Source: Bacteroidales bacterium UBA1756
GTDB taxonomy: Bacteria > Bacteroidota > Bacteroidia > Bacteroidales > WCHB1-69
Length of the DNA stretch: 64,000 bases
Direction: 5' to 3'
NCBI GenBank assembly: GCA_002314795.1
Contig: DCHI01000007.1
Span: 18,041 to 82,040, forward strand
Position numbers and translations under genes: made by a program. Shown here in pieces: positions 25,386 through 34,577 of this stretch (its first letter is position 1; each line of letters opens with the position of its first letter). Under the pieces are notes generated by a model. The model saw only the letters and a program-made list of their open reading frames with translations. It ran no database searches and had not been told where the DNA came from.

Positions 25386-26360
25386 TTATGAGACTTCGCT
25401 GATGCATTTATTTCTAATCAGAATCCTAAAATAGGGATAGTGACCATTGATTGACAAATCTTTTCCGTCATCTCCTTTTCGAAATCTTACAATTTCAAAT
25501 TGATGAGGATTATATTTGTGGAGAAATGTGAGAGGAACTCCCATCATACCGTGATAATCTTTAGGAATATCTTGCGTTTTACTCACGTTAATACCATCGC
25601 AATTATCATATTGCGGATAAAGTGCTTCGTTTCCTTTATAGTACTTGGTAAGTACAATAAAGTTATTCCGTTGTGATGTTTCTAAATTAGTGAGCCAAAG
25701 ACAATTATTGGTTGAAACGATATTATTCCCGTTCTCGTCTTTGTGAACTTCCGTTCCATATAAATCGTAATGCTCAGGGACGATAAAGCCAGAAATCCCT
25801 CTTCCCAAATTCACTCCTAACCAGGCTTTGTTCTGTTGAATCAAATCGAAAATTTCCTTGTAAGTAATCGAATTAATATTGCCAATGATCAAGAATTGCT
25901 TATTGTATTTTACGAGCTGTGCAACAAATTCACGAAATAACGAAAAGGGGGGATTTGTAACAACAATATCAGCTTGTTTTAATAATTCAACACTTTCAGA
26001 ACTTCTAAAATCGCCATCTCCTTTAAAATAGGATATTTCCAAAGTTTTTTTATCATTTTCTCCTGAATACTCACAAAAGAAACCATTTTCACGTTCCGAA
26101 GAGTTGAACAAATCAAATTCGGACTCTTTATAGCAAGCAGCAATCAATTTTTTCAATCCTAAAGAATGAAAATTATCTACAAAATATTTAAAGAAATTGC
26201 TCACAAACGGGTCGTCACAGTTACAATACACAACTTTTCCTTTGAAATGGGAGGTATAGTGTTGTAATTCTCGTTCAATATCAGGAAGTAGCGTGTAGAA
26301 TTCATCACTTTTAGATTTCCTTGCCTTTTGCAATAGTTGGTTTGTCGCTTTTCTTGCCAT
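25386..26360 (-). CDS. ecoRIM: EcoRI-type adenine DNA methyltransferase (M.EcoRI family)
   Basis: 324 residues, against 326 for M.EcoRI as I recall it. It is expected to methylate the inner adenine of GAATTC using S-adenosylmethionine and protect host DNA from the endonuclease encoded directly upstream. The catalytic NPPF motif is at 136-139 (DIVVTNPPFSLF). Stretches recalled in M.EcoRI recur here in order: KKSKSDEFYT (here RKSKSDEFYT), VVYCNCDDP, VSNFFKYF, GLKKLIA, GDGDFRSSES, INSITYKE, GFIVPEHY and NCLWLTNL. The gene is AT-rich (about 30% GC in one 60-base line) compared with its neighbours, and starts 8 nt after the endonuclease stop codon, the same R-then-M order as in EcoRI. Confidence 0.95.
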   Translation of the reverse strand: MARKATNQLLQKARKSKSDEFYTLLPDIERELQHYTSHFKGKVVYCNCDDPFVSNFFKYFVDNFHSLGLKKLIAACYKESEFDLFNSSERENGFFCEYSGENDKKTLEISYFKGDGDFRSSESVELLKQADIVVTNPPFSLFREFVAQLVKYNKQFLIIGNINSITYKEIFDLIQQNKAWLGVNLGRGISGFIVPEHYDLYGTEVHKDENGNNIVSTNNCLWLTNLETSQRNNFIVLTKYYKGNEALYPQYDNCDGINVSKTQDIPKDYHGMMGVPLTFLHKYNPHQFEIVRFRKGDDGKDLSINGHYPYFRILIRNKCISEVS

Positions 26361-26368
26361 AACAATTG

Positions 26369-27205
26369 CTATTTTGTGTGTGTTAGTTGTTTAAACAAAT
26401 CGCTTCCTAATGTTTTGAGAGAGGTTTCTGATATTTCCATCATAATATCAAACATCATTTGGGGATTCCAATTATTCCCATTTCCAGGTGTAAATATGGA
26501 GGCCGCTTGCAGCATTATTGTTTTGTCTTTCGGTTTTACATACTTGTTTTCACAAAGGTTAGTATTTATTGGCATTCCATAATTTGCTGCTGTCAATCTG
26601 TCCAATCTGTTCAATAGTCCAGAATTATACTCAAGCGTTACCACTCTTCCATCAGGGCGGGCTACGGAAATCGTTTCTGTTAAAAAGTTCGTCCCCTCAA
26701 GAAATAATACGTATGGGAAATGTGATTCTGCCAACATATAATTGGCAATTTCTGAAATGTTTTTATGTGCTCTCTCAATGGCATTTCCTGCTGCCATTAA
26801 ATCTTGATCCTTGTTTTTACCAACAAGTTCTCCTTTTTTTATGTTTTCAATATCCTTTCCTTGATGTTTCGCTTCAGAAACGAGAACAACTCTCCAATTC
26901 CCATTATCGTCTTTTACCTCAATAATTCCTCCGTCAGGGATTATACTTGAGTGGGTGACATAGAGAGTTTGGCCTAAATAGGGATCGATACTATTTAAAA
27001 CTTCGTTAATCTCTTTTTTATCAATGCTTTTTCTACAGCGGAATTCCAATTGCGGATATTTTTGCTGCAACGTATCTTTAACAATGATTGAAATTTCACC
27101 TACAGTAATATCGTGCTTTTTAGCTTCTTCTCCAAAAATACCGACAACACCTTTACTTTCTTTATGTTGTTTTGTTAATCTTGCTGATTGGTTTTTCTTA
27201 GTCAT
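26369..27205 (-). CDS. ecoRIR: EcoRI-type restriction endonuclease (R.EcoRI family)
   Basis: 278 residues from the ATG at 27205 (MTKKNQSARL); a further upstream in-frame start would overlap the NRPS gene and adds unrelated residues. As recalled, R.EcoRI is 277 residues. Catalytic residues fall at the same numbers: Asp91 (IIPDGG), Glu111 and Lys113 (VSEAKHQGKD). The recognition residues Met137, Ala138, Gly140, Asn141, Ala142, Glu144 and Arg145 (LMAAGNAIERAHKNISEIAN) and Arg200/Arg203 (LLNRLDRLTAANYG) are also kept. Cleavage of GAATTC is therefore predicted with high confidence. The gene begins 52 nt beyond the NRPS stop and precedes the methyltransferase by 8 nt. Its low GC points to horizontal acquisition. 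Confidence 0.95.
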   Translation of the reverse strand: MTKKNQSARLTKQHKESKGVVGIFGEEAKKHDITVGEISIIVKDTLQQKYPQLEFRCRKSIDKKEINEVLNSIDPYLGQTLYVTHSSIIPDGGIIEVKDDNGNWRVVLVSEAKHQGKDIENIKKGELVGKNKDQDLMAAGNAIERAHKNISEIANYMLAESHFPYVLFLEGTNFLTETISVARPDGRVVTLEYNSGLLNRLDRLTAANYGMPINTNLCENKYVKPKDKTIMLQAASIFTPGNGNNWNPQMMFDIMMEISETSLKTLGSDLFKQLTHTK

Positions 27206-27257
27206 AAAGCGATTGTTTATAATCAAAAGAGATACTCTCTTCCCGCATTTCCTTTCC

Positions 27258-30200
27258 TTACTCAAAAAATCTCAAACTATCAATCTGCTTGAGGAATTTG
27301 TCAATGTAGTCCCACGACGTTTGGCTCCATCTGAAACCGAGGCGCAGCAACATCTGCAAAGTGTAACGATTGTCCGCGCCAATCATCTGCACGTAGTCGC
27401 TCTCCTTCTTGCCTTCGTACGCTAACATAGCCGATAGCTTTTCCTGCTTGCTTTCGTCGGCTTTCGCTTGGTTCAGAATATCCACAAAATCAGCATCTTC
27501 CACCAAATGAATGGTCTTGCCAATCGTTCCCATCTCGTGCAAAACATCACCCAACATTTGATGGTGACTGTTGTACGGATGGAAAACGGTGCAGCACGCC
27601 GGCGTCTGCGCTAACAGACAGATGGCTTCGGACGTTTCGTCAATCGGCGAAAATTCAACCGGTGACTGATACGCGGAGTAGGGCAACGCTCCCAACATCT
27701 GGTAGATACGCAACCGCCCCATAAAACTGTTCGTCTTGACATTAATCTGGAACTCACCGTCCTCCGAACGCGCCGAAAGGTTGCCAACACGCATAATTTT
27801 TCCATCCAGTCCCCGATTGGCAACTGCATCCAACAAACAACGCTCGCCCATAATCTTGGAATGAATGTATTGATTGTGAATCCGTTGTCCGAGGAAAAGC
27901 ATTTGTTCGGTGTAGGCAGATATGGCCGGTTCACCATTGACCGCCGCGCCCGCCACCGAATAGGTACTAATCTGGATAAGACGTGCTTTCTGACTGATAC
28001 AGAAATCGATACAGTTTTTGACGCCGCCCACGTTCACATCCTCGATTTCGGTTCCTTGTGAAAAATGCTTCACAATAGCCGCACAGTTGATAACCGTATG
28101 GATGGGTGCCGTAATGTTGATGGGAGCAGTGACATCGCCTTCGATGACAAACACCCGCTTCCCAAATTCTTCAGCATAGTTCTTTTCAAAATAGTAGAAA
28201 ACCATCTGACGCAGACGCTCCTCAGCCGAAATGCCTCGTTTCGAACGCAACAAACAGTAAATCTTGGAGTCAGGATATTTTTCCATCAGACAACGGAAAA
28301 CGTGAATGCCTAAAAAGCCCGTCGCACCCGTCAGTAACACATTTCCTAATGGCCGTTCTGCCAAGCGGTCGGCAACGGCTTGCGCCTGTTCCAATGTGTT
28401 TTCTTGCAACTGCTTGTTGATGGCCGTGTAGTCGAAATCGCGGATGTCCGCGTCCGGATCCGTCTGCGAATCGGTTCCCGTTCCTACCAATTTGGCCAAC
28501 TGCCGCGGTGTCGGATTCGCAAAAACGTCCGCGTAGGTGACGGAATAGCCCGCCTTTTGCGCCACAATTACCACGCGCATCACCACCAACGAAGTTCCGC
28601 CCAACTCGAAGAAGGAGTCGGTGGCTCCCACTTTGTCAAGATTCAGAATTTCGGCAAAGGTGTTGGCAAAGAATTTTTCCGTCGGATTGGCGGGCTCCAC
28701 ATAGTCGCCACCAGCTTGTGCCAACTTGGGGTCCGGAAGATGACGGAAATCGATTTTCCCGTTCGGCGTTATCGGAAACGCATCCATTTGCAAATAAGCC
28801 GTCGGAACCATATAAGCGGTGAGTGTGTGACCGATGTTTTTTTTCATATCGTTGATATCAATCTCGTGCTCAGCAACATAGTATGCGCTGAGGTGGTCGC
28901 GTCCTTGCAAGTTGCAAATTTTCACCAACACATTTTTCACCCCTTCCACCTGCGAAATAGCACTTTCAACCTCCCCGAGTTCAATACGAAGTCCACGCAG
29001 TTTCACCTGATTGTCGGTTCGGCCCAAGATTTCCACCTCTCCGTTCGGAAGCCAACGGGCGTAGTCACCCGTTTTAAAGGCACGCATTCCGCGGTAGGTG
29101 ATGAATTTTTCGGCTGTTTTTTCCGGCAGATTATTGTAACCTTGCGTTACGCCTTCGCCGCCCACACAAAGTTCGCCCGTCACACCGATAGGAAGTTCAT
29201 TGTTGTCTTTGTCAATAATCCATTCCGTATAATTCGGAATCGGTTTTCCAACCGTCAACACTTTGGCATTCTGCAAATTAACGGAATTACAACCGATGGA
29301 AATTTCGGTTGGTCCATAGCCGTTGAGAATCACACAATGGTTGTTGATCTTTCTTATTTTTTCTAAAAGAATTTCAGAAAATTTTTCACCACCTTGAAGA
29401 ATGCATTTGAAATTCGGCATAATTGCCATAAATTCAGGAAGTTCCATATATTGCAACATTCTGGAACTGGTACAACCGAAATAATCGGCCTTCGTGCGCG
29501 TAAGCAAACTGGTCAGAAGGATGGGGTCTTTCGATTCCTCCTCATTTGAGAAAACAAACGTGCGCCCATTGAAAAGCGTCATTCCATATTCAAAAATGGA
29601 GGCGTCAAAGGAGATGGTGGCGACGCAGCAGATACGCTCGCACTCTTCCATCATTATGCGCATCGGATGCTGCGGGCTGGAGGTCACGAATGTGGTGATG
29701 TTGCGGTGAGCCACCCGTACGCCCTTCGGACGACCCGTACTTCCGGACGTATAAATATAGTACGCCAAGTCGTCCATCGTCACCTCGACGGCGGGCTGCT
29801 TTTCATCGGTTTCGGACAGCAAGTCAACGATGTCGATTCCCCGTTCTCCGTATTGCGCCACCAAATCATTGGTAGTCACCACGTATGGCGCCGCCGAATC
29901 TTCGGCAATGAGTTGGATTCGTTCGGTCGGGTATTCCGGGTCGCACGGAATGAAGGCGCCACCCGCTTTCATAATACCGAAAATGCAAGCGATGGTCGTG
30001 CTTCTTCGTGGCAACAAAACAACGACGGCGTCTCCTTTTTTCAAACCCCGTTTCACCAACGCATTGCCAATACGATTTGCCAATTTATCAAACTCACTAT
30101 ATGTCAATGTGTTATCTGTGGCAATAACGGCTAATTGGTCGGGAGTTGCTTTCGCCCATTTTTCCATTCCCCCGTGGAACAAACGAATGGGAAGCGGTGC

Positions 30201-33200
30201 CGTACCGATGCAATTCATCGATTCCACCTCTGCTTTTTGTCTGTCAGAAAGAATGGAAATCGAAGATATTTTGGTCTCCGGATTATTTATCATATTGATA
30301 ATCACCTGATTCAAGGATTCCAACATCCGGTTCATCATTTCGGAAGAGTAGAGAGCGTCGTTGTACGAAGCTACTAATGAAATCTTTCCTTCTTTTTCTT
30401 CTACCAAAATCGTAACCTTGAACTTCGGTGCGGAAAGTTCCAACTCTTCCATCGTAATTTCTTGATTATCAACGATGAAATGATCAATCACACCGACTTC
30501 GTAAACAAATACCAATTCTGGATTCAGGCTGAATTTGTTGGAAATTTTGGCAAACGGATAACTCTCGTTTTCAAGCGTTTTGTTGAAATTGGCCGCCACG
30601 TCGTGTATGTAGTCGGTAACACTTTTATCCGTTATGTGCGAAACCAAGGCCAACGTATTGACGAACATACCGACCGTATCCGCGATTTTCACATTGCCGC
30701 GTCCGGAGGAAACGGTGCACAAGCAAACGTCTTTCGTATTTCCGTAACGAGCCGCAATATACTCAATAGCAGAAAGATAGACAGCCGCCGGTGTAACACC
30801 CAACTTCTTTGCAAAAGCTTCAACCGCAGGGTGATTGACGGGAAGAATGGCCTCCGCCGGTTTTCCTTCCTGCTCTTTTCCGTGCAAGTCCGCGGGGAAA
30901 GATGTCCCCTCATCAATAGAAGAAAGTTGCTCGTTGAAATAGGTCTCCGCCTCCGAATTGTCCGCCTTCTGTTCTTCTTTTGCATACTCAAAGAACGTGC
31001 AACTTTCGGGGGTAATTTCTTTATTTTCAAGAATATCGCATACTTGATGCAAAAACAGACTCACCGAACTTCCGTCCATTGCCAAATGATGACCGTCCAT
31101 CAGCAGGGTGCTGCCACAAATCACGGCACGGGAAAGCGGGCCGTTCAGCAAATCAAAAGGTTGCACGAAGGTTGCTTTCACCTCTTCAATATTCTTGTCT
31201 GAAATGGTCACCGCGGCTTGCGTGTCAGGAGCGACCACTTGAACGGGCGGATCGACGGTGTTGTCGAAATGGGCCAACAGCAACGGATGCATCATTATCA
31301 CTTTTTCCACCGCGGTTTTCAGCTGTTCCGACGAAACCGAGTTCGGAAAGTTGACGAGGAAAGGAACGTTATACGCTGTTGATTCCATATTCTTCATACA
31401 TTCGTAGAAGACGCCCAATTGTGCATTTGACAAAGGTGCTGACAGCGTGGCATCGGTATTTTTCTGTTCTTCAACCGGTGATTCTTCAACCGTTTTTTTA
31501 TCGGTTAAAAGATTTTCAAGTATCAGATTTTCAATAGATTGAAGAGTAGCCGACTTGGTTAGTTCCTTATTGGAAATAGAAATGCCGTAGCGTTTATAAA
31601 GTTCGGTCGCCAATTTGATGCTGCTGATGGAGGTCAGTCCGATGTAAGTCAACGGGGTGGTGATGGGGAAATGGCTGCAGTTCGTGAGCTTGCCAATCAT
31701 CTCCATCAGTTCCTCTTCCAAACGATTGAGCGGTGCGGCGGGTGCGTCCGTCTCGTTCACTTCTTCCGTCTGAATTTCGGGTTTGGGCAACCGTTTTTTG
31801 TCAACCTTGCCGTTCACGTTCAACGGAATTTCATCAATCTGCATTGAGACGGCAGGAACCATATACGGCGGTTTCTGTTCTAAAATAAAATTATTAAGTA
31901 ACTTTATATCAATCTTTTTGGAAGAAACGAAATAGGCAGCGATGGCCTTTCCACCTGCTTCCAAGTCAAAGGCCTGCACCGTAACGTTTTCAATATCGGG
32001 GAAGTCGCGGATGACGGCTTCCACCTCTTTCAATTCGATACGGAACCCGCGGATTTTCACTTGTCCGTCTTTACGTCCGATGAACTCGATGGCTCCGTCT
32101 TCGCGATAGCGCACGATGTCGCCGCTGCGGTAAGCCCTTGCAAAATCGGGATTGCCGTCTGTGAACGGATTTTCAACAAAAGCGGCTGCCGTTTTTTCGG
32201 GAAGTTTCAGATATCCTTTCGCTTCTTGCGAGCTGGAAATCCACAATTCGCCTATCGCGCCCATCGGAACTCGTTGTAAATCTTTATTAACCACATACAA
32301 ACGAGAACTTTGTGAAGCAAATCCAATCGGAATGTTTTTCTCGTTCTTGCACACATCGTACGAAGCAACGTAAGCCAATGATTCCGTCGGGCCATAGCCG
32401 TTGATAAAACGGTAACGCGGCGGGTCCATACTCACCAACTTTTCACCCCCCACGAAAAGCACCTTCAATGAAGGGATGTCGGGAAAATTGTTGGCCATTT
32501 GCGTTCCCACTTGGGTGGTCATAAAGGCGTGCGTAATTTGCTCATTGACAAAGTAATCGTGCAATGCCACCAAGTCGTAGCGAATCTCTTCACTGACAAT
32601 GTGCAAAGAAGCGCCGGTCGTCATTGCGGCCCACAAATCCATCAAGTAGGCATCAAATCCGTATGAAGCGTAGGCTGCAATACGACAATGAGCATCTATC
32701 TGTTGGTCAGCAGTATGTGCCAGCGACAGCGCCAAAATATTGCGATAGGTCAGCATAACGCCTTTCGGGGTTCCTGTCGTGCCGGAAGTGTAAAGCAGCG
32801 CAAAAACATCGTTCAGGTCAACGTTTACCTTTGAGGTTTTTTCGTTTCCTTGAATATCATTTATTGTATTGATAGTCAATGTTTCACCAACGTACTCATC
32901 CACCATTCCACGAAAATCGTCGGGACAGATGAGGAGTTGCGCTTCTGCATCGGCAATCATAAAATTGAGACGTTCCTTCGGGTAACTGGAGTCGAGCGGT
33001 TGGTAGGTACAGCCGGCTTTCACGATGGCAACGGGCACGACGAGCATCAGTTCGTTGCGGGGCACGATGAAACTCACCACGGGCAATGTTCCGTTCGTAC
33101 GGGAAACTTTCTGCTGGATGGATGCCGCCAAACGGTCCGTAAATTCGCCTATCTGCTTGTATGTAAATCTTTTATTTTCAAAAACGCAGCACTCGTTATT

Positions 33201-34571
33201 CGGATACTTTTCAACATTTGCATTAAAAAAGTCGATAACGGTTTTGTCAAGCGGGTAGGGCATTGGTTTTTCCGGGTTGCGTTCATCTAACCACTGGAGT
33301 TGTTTTTCAGAAGAAGCTGCCAATTGGCCAATGGTTTCGGCAGTCGCCATCGAATTGAGAATGGCGGCGTAGGCATCGGCCATTTCTGCCACCATTTCCG
33401 TTGAGTAGAGGGCGCTTTGATAACTTATTCTCAAATTATAATCACTGGATTCCGTGGCATCGGGGGTAACCAAAAGTTGGCCGTCGAGTGTAATGCCGGG
33501 CCGCGCGATACGCAAATCCTGCCCCTTGATTTGGAGGCCGCCGGCGGTGAAATCAAAAACGGTGGTAGGCACGATGCGTCCGTGGTAGGCAAAAATGATG
33601 TCGCTACGCAGGTTCAGGTCTTGGTGAATATCGGAAAACGAGTAAACGCTTTTTTCGCGGGTAGCTTTCTGCTGTTCGACGATGGAAAGCAGCCAGTCGC
33701 TCACCTTTCTGGACGAAGGCATTTCCATAAAAACGGGCATCGTATGCACCATCATCGTCATAGCTTGGCGGGTACGTTTGTCGGTACGGCCGGTGTAAAT
33801 ATTTGCAAAAAACGCTTTGTCTTCGGCGGTGAAATTGGCTAAAAGCTTTCCCCAAGCCGCTTGAAAAACGGCACCTTCTTTCACATTGAATTTTGAACTA
33901 ATGGTTTCCAGTGTGGCCAATTTAACGGGAATTTGAAAATTCGTTTCCACCAAACCGCGGTTATTGTCGGCTCTATCGATGTTGGAAGGGATGGGCATCG
34001 AGTCGGTTTCTTCTGCGTTGGCAAATTCCTTAAGATACCATTCTCGTTGGCTTTTCCACTCGTCGCTTTGTCGGAGTTCCCATTCTTCGTTGGCGATTTC
34101 GGCGCCATCGATAATTTCGCCCAAGGCCGTGCCTTCGTCGTAGGCGCGACCCATTTCCGACATCAGTACAGACCAACAGCTGCCATCCACGATGATGTGG
34201 TGAAAATCGAGGTAGAGATAATTGACGGAGGGGGTTTTATAAATTTCCATACGGAAAAGACGATCGTGCATCAAATCCATCGTACGGCAGAAGGTGGGAC
34301 GCGCCTCGTCAATACTTTTAACTTCTTGAATTTCAACAATATCGTCTGAAAACGTGCCGGGGTCCATCAGCAGAACATCGTCTTGCAAAACGATTTTAGA
34401 CAAGATGTACGGATGAGCTTTGATGAACAATTCCAGGGCGTTTTTTATTCTATTAACATCAATAGAATCAGGTAATTCGTATAAAACCGGGACTTGATAG
34501 TTGCCGTCGTTTTCTTCCAAATTCTGGCAGGCATAAAAGATGCCGAGTTGTGATTGTGAGAGTGGTGACAT
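27258..34571 (-). CDS. Dimodular NRPS, C-A-T-C-A-T-R, with terminal thioester reductase
   Basis: 2437 residues. Domains: condensation 1 (about 1-430, HHIIVDG 124-130); adenylation 1 (about 450-940, YTSGTTGTPKG 594-604); carrier 1 (Ser981, in an atypical GLTSISSIK); condensation 2 (about 1055-1470, HHLAMDG 1161-1167); adenylation 2 (about 1490-1965, YTSGSTGRPKG 1607-1617); carrier 2 (Ser1994 in LGGTSLVV); and an SDR-type reductase (about 2075-2437, TGATGFLG 2081-2088, YIHSK 2235-2239). All active-site motifs are intact. It should join two amino acids and release them reductively as an aldehyde. The leading condensation domain could N-acylate; a free amine would cyclise to a dihydropyrazinone/pyrazinone. 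By manual alignment the A1 pocket reads roughly DAMFFGGAYK (hydrophobic, perhaps branched-chain) and A2 DAFGLGGIGK (unassigned); both are low confidence. No phosphopantetheinyl transferase or exporter is adjacent. It begins 6 nt after the RhuM-type gene. Confidence 0.93.
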   Translation of the reverse strand: MSPLSQSQLGIFYACQNLEENDGNYQVPVLYELPDSIDVNRIKNALELFIKAHPYILSKIVLQDDVLLMDPGTFSDDIVEIQEVKSIDEARPTFCRTMDLMHDRLFRMEIYKTPSVNYLYLDFHHIIVDGSCWSVLMSEMGRAYDEGTALGEIIDGAEIANEEWELRQSDEWKSQREWYLKEFANAEETDSMPIPSNIDRADNNRGLVETNFQIPVKLATLETISSKFNVKEGAVFQAAWGKLLANFTAEDKAFFANIYTGRTDKRTRQAMTMMVHTMPVFMEMPSSRKVSDWLLSIVEQQKATREKSVYSFSDIHQDLNLRSDIIFAYHGRIVPTTVFDFTAGGLQIKGQDLRIARPGITLDGQLLVTPDATESSDYNLRISYQSALYSTEMVAEMADAYAAILNSMATAETIGQLAASSEKQLQWLDERNPEKPMPYPLDKTVIDFFNANVEKYPNNECCVFENKRFTYKQIGEFTDRLAASIQQKVSRTNGTLPVVSFIVPRNELMLVVPVAIVKAGCTYQPLDSSYPKERLNFMIADAEAQLLICPDDFRGMVDEYVGETLTINTINDIQGNEKTSKVNVDLNDVFALLYTSGTTGTPKGVMLTYRNILALSLAHTADQQIDAHCRIAAYASYGFDAYLMDLWAAMTTGASLHIVSEEIRYDLVALHDYFVNEQITHAFMTTQVGTQMANNFPDIPSLKVLFVGGEKLVSMDPPRYRFINGYGPTESLAYVASYDVCKNEKNIPIGFASQSSRLYVVNKDLQRVPMGAIGELWISSSQEAKGYLKLPEKTAAAFVENPFTDGNPDFARAYRSGDIVRYREDGAIEFIGRKDGQVKIRGFRIELKEVEAVIRDFPDIENVTVQAFDLEAGGKAIAAYFVSSKKIDIKLLNNFILEQKPPYMVPAVSMQIDEIPLNVNGKVDKKRLPKPEIQTEEVNETDAPAAPLNRLEEELMEMIGKLTNCSHFPITTPLTYIGLTSISSIKLATELYKRYGISISNKELTKSATLQSIENLILENLLTDKKTVEESPVEEQKNTDATLSAPLSNAQLGVFYECMKNMESTAYNVPFLVNFPNSVSSEQLKTAVEKVIMMHPLLLAHFDNTVDPPVQVVAPDTQAAVTISDKNIEEVKATFVQPFDLLNGPLSRAVICGSTLLMDGHHLAMDGSSVSLFLHQVCDILENKEITPESCTFFEYAKEEQKADNSEAETYFNEQLSSIDEGTSFPADLHGKEQEGKPAEAILPVNHPAVEAFAKKLGVTPAAVYLSAIEYIAARYGNTKDVCLCTVSSGRGNVKIADTVGMFVNTLALVSHITDKSVTDYIHDVAANFNKTLENESYPFAKISNKFSLNPELVFVYEVGVIDHFIVDNQEITMEELELSAPKFKVTILVEEKEGKISLVASYNDALYSSEMMNRMLESLNQVIINMINNPETKISSISILSDRQKAEVESMNCIGTAPLPIRLFHGGMEKWAKATPDQLAVIATDNTLTYSEFDKLANRIGNALVKRGLKKGDAVVVLLPRRSTTIACIFGIMKAGGAFIPCDPEYPTERIQLIAEDSAAPYVVTTNDLVAQYGERGIDIVDLLSETDEKQPAVEVTMDDLAYYIYTSGSTGRPKGVRVAHRNITTFVTSSPQHPMRIMMEECERICCVATISFDASIFEYGMTLFNGRTFVFSNEEESKDPILLTSLLTRTKADYFGCTSSRMLQYMELPEFMAIMPNFKCILQGGEKFSEILLEKIRKINNHCVILNGYGPTEISIGCNSVNLQNAKVLTVGKPIPNYTEWIIDKDNNELPIGVTGELCVGGEGVTQGYNNLPEKTAEKFITYRGMRAFKTGDYARWLPNGEVEILGRTDNQVKLRGLRIELGEVESAISQVEGVKNVLVKICNLQGRDHLSAYYVAEHEIDINDMKKNIGHTLTAYMVPTAYLQMDAFPITPNGKIDFRHLPDPKLAQAGGDYVEPANPTEKFFANTFAEILNLDKVGATDSFFELGGTSLVVMRVVIVAQKAGYSVTYADVFANPTPRQLAKLVGTGTDSQTDPDADIRDFDYTAINKQLQENTLEQAQAVADRLAERPLGNVLLTGATGFLGIHVFRCLMEKYPDSKIYCLLRSKRGISAEERLRQMVFYYFEKNYAEEFGKRVFVIEGDVTAPINITAPIHTVINCAAIVKHFSQGTEIEDVNVGGVKNCIDFCISQKARLIQISTYSVAGAAVNGEPAISAYTEQMLFLGQRIHNQYIHSKIMGERCLLDAVANRGLDGKIMRVGNLSARSEDGEFQINVKTNSFMGRLRIYQMLGALPYSAYQSPVEFSPIDETSEAICLLAQTPACCTVFHPYNSHHQMLGDVLHEMGTIGKTIHLVEDADFVDILNQAKADESKQEKLSAMLAYEGKKESDYVQMIGADNRYTLQMLLRLGFRWSQTSWDYIDKFLKQIDSLRFFE

Positions 34572-34577
34572 TATATT

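Noticed and set aside
27206..27265. N-terminal extension of the EcoRI-type endonuclease into the NRPS gene
   Set aside because: The ATG at 27205 aligns with the EcoRI start, and catalytic residue numbers then agree exactly.
28380..29366. 328-codon plus-strand frame inside the NRPS gene
   Set aside because: It overlaps the second adenylation and carrier domains, whose motifs are intact on the minus strand.
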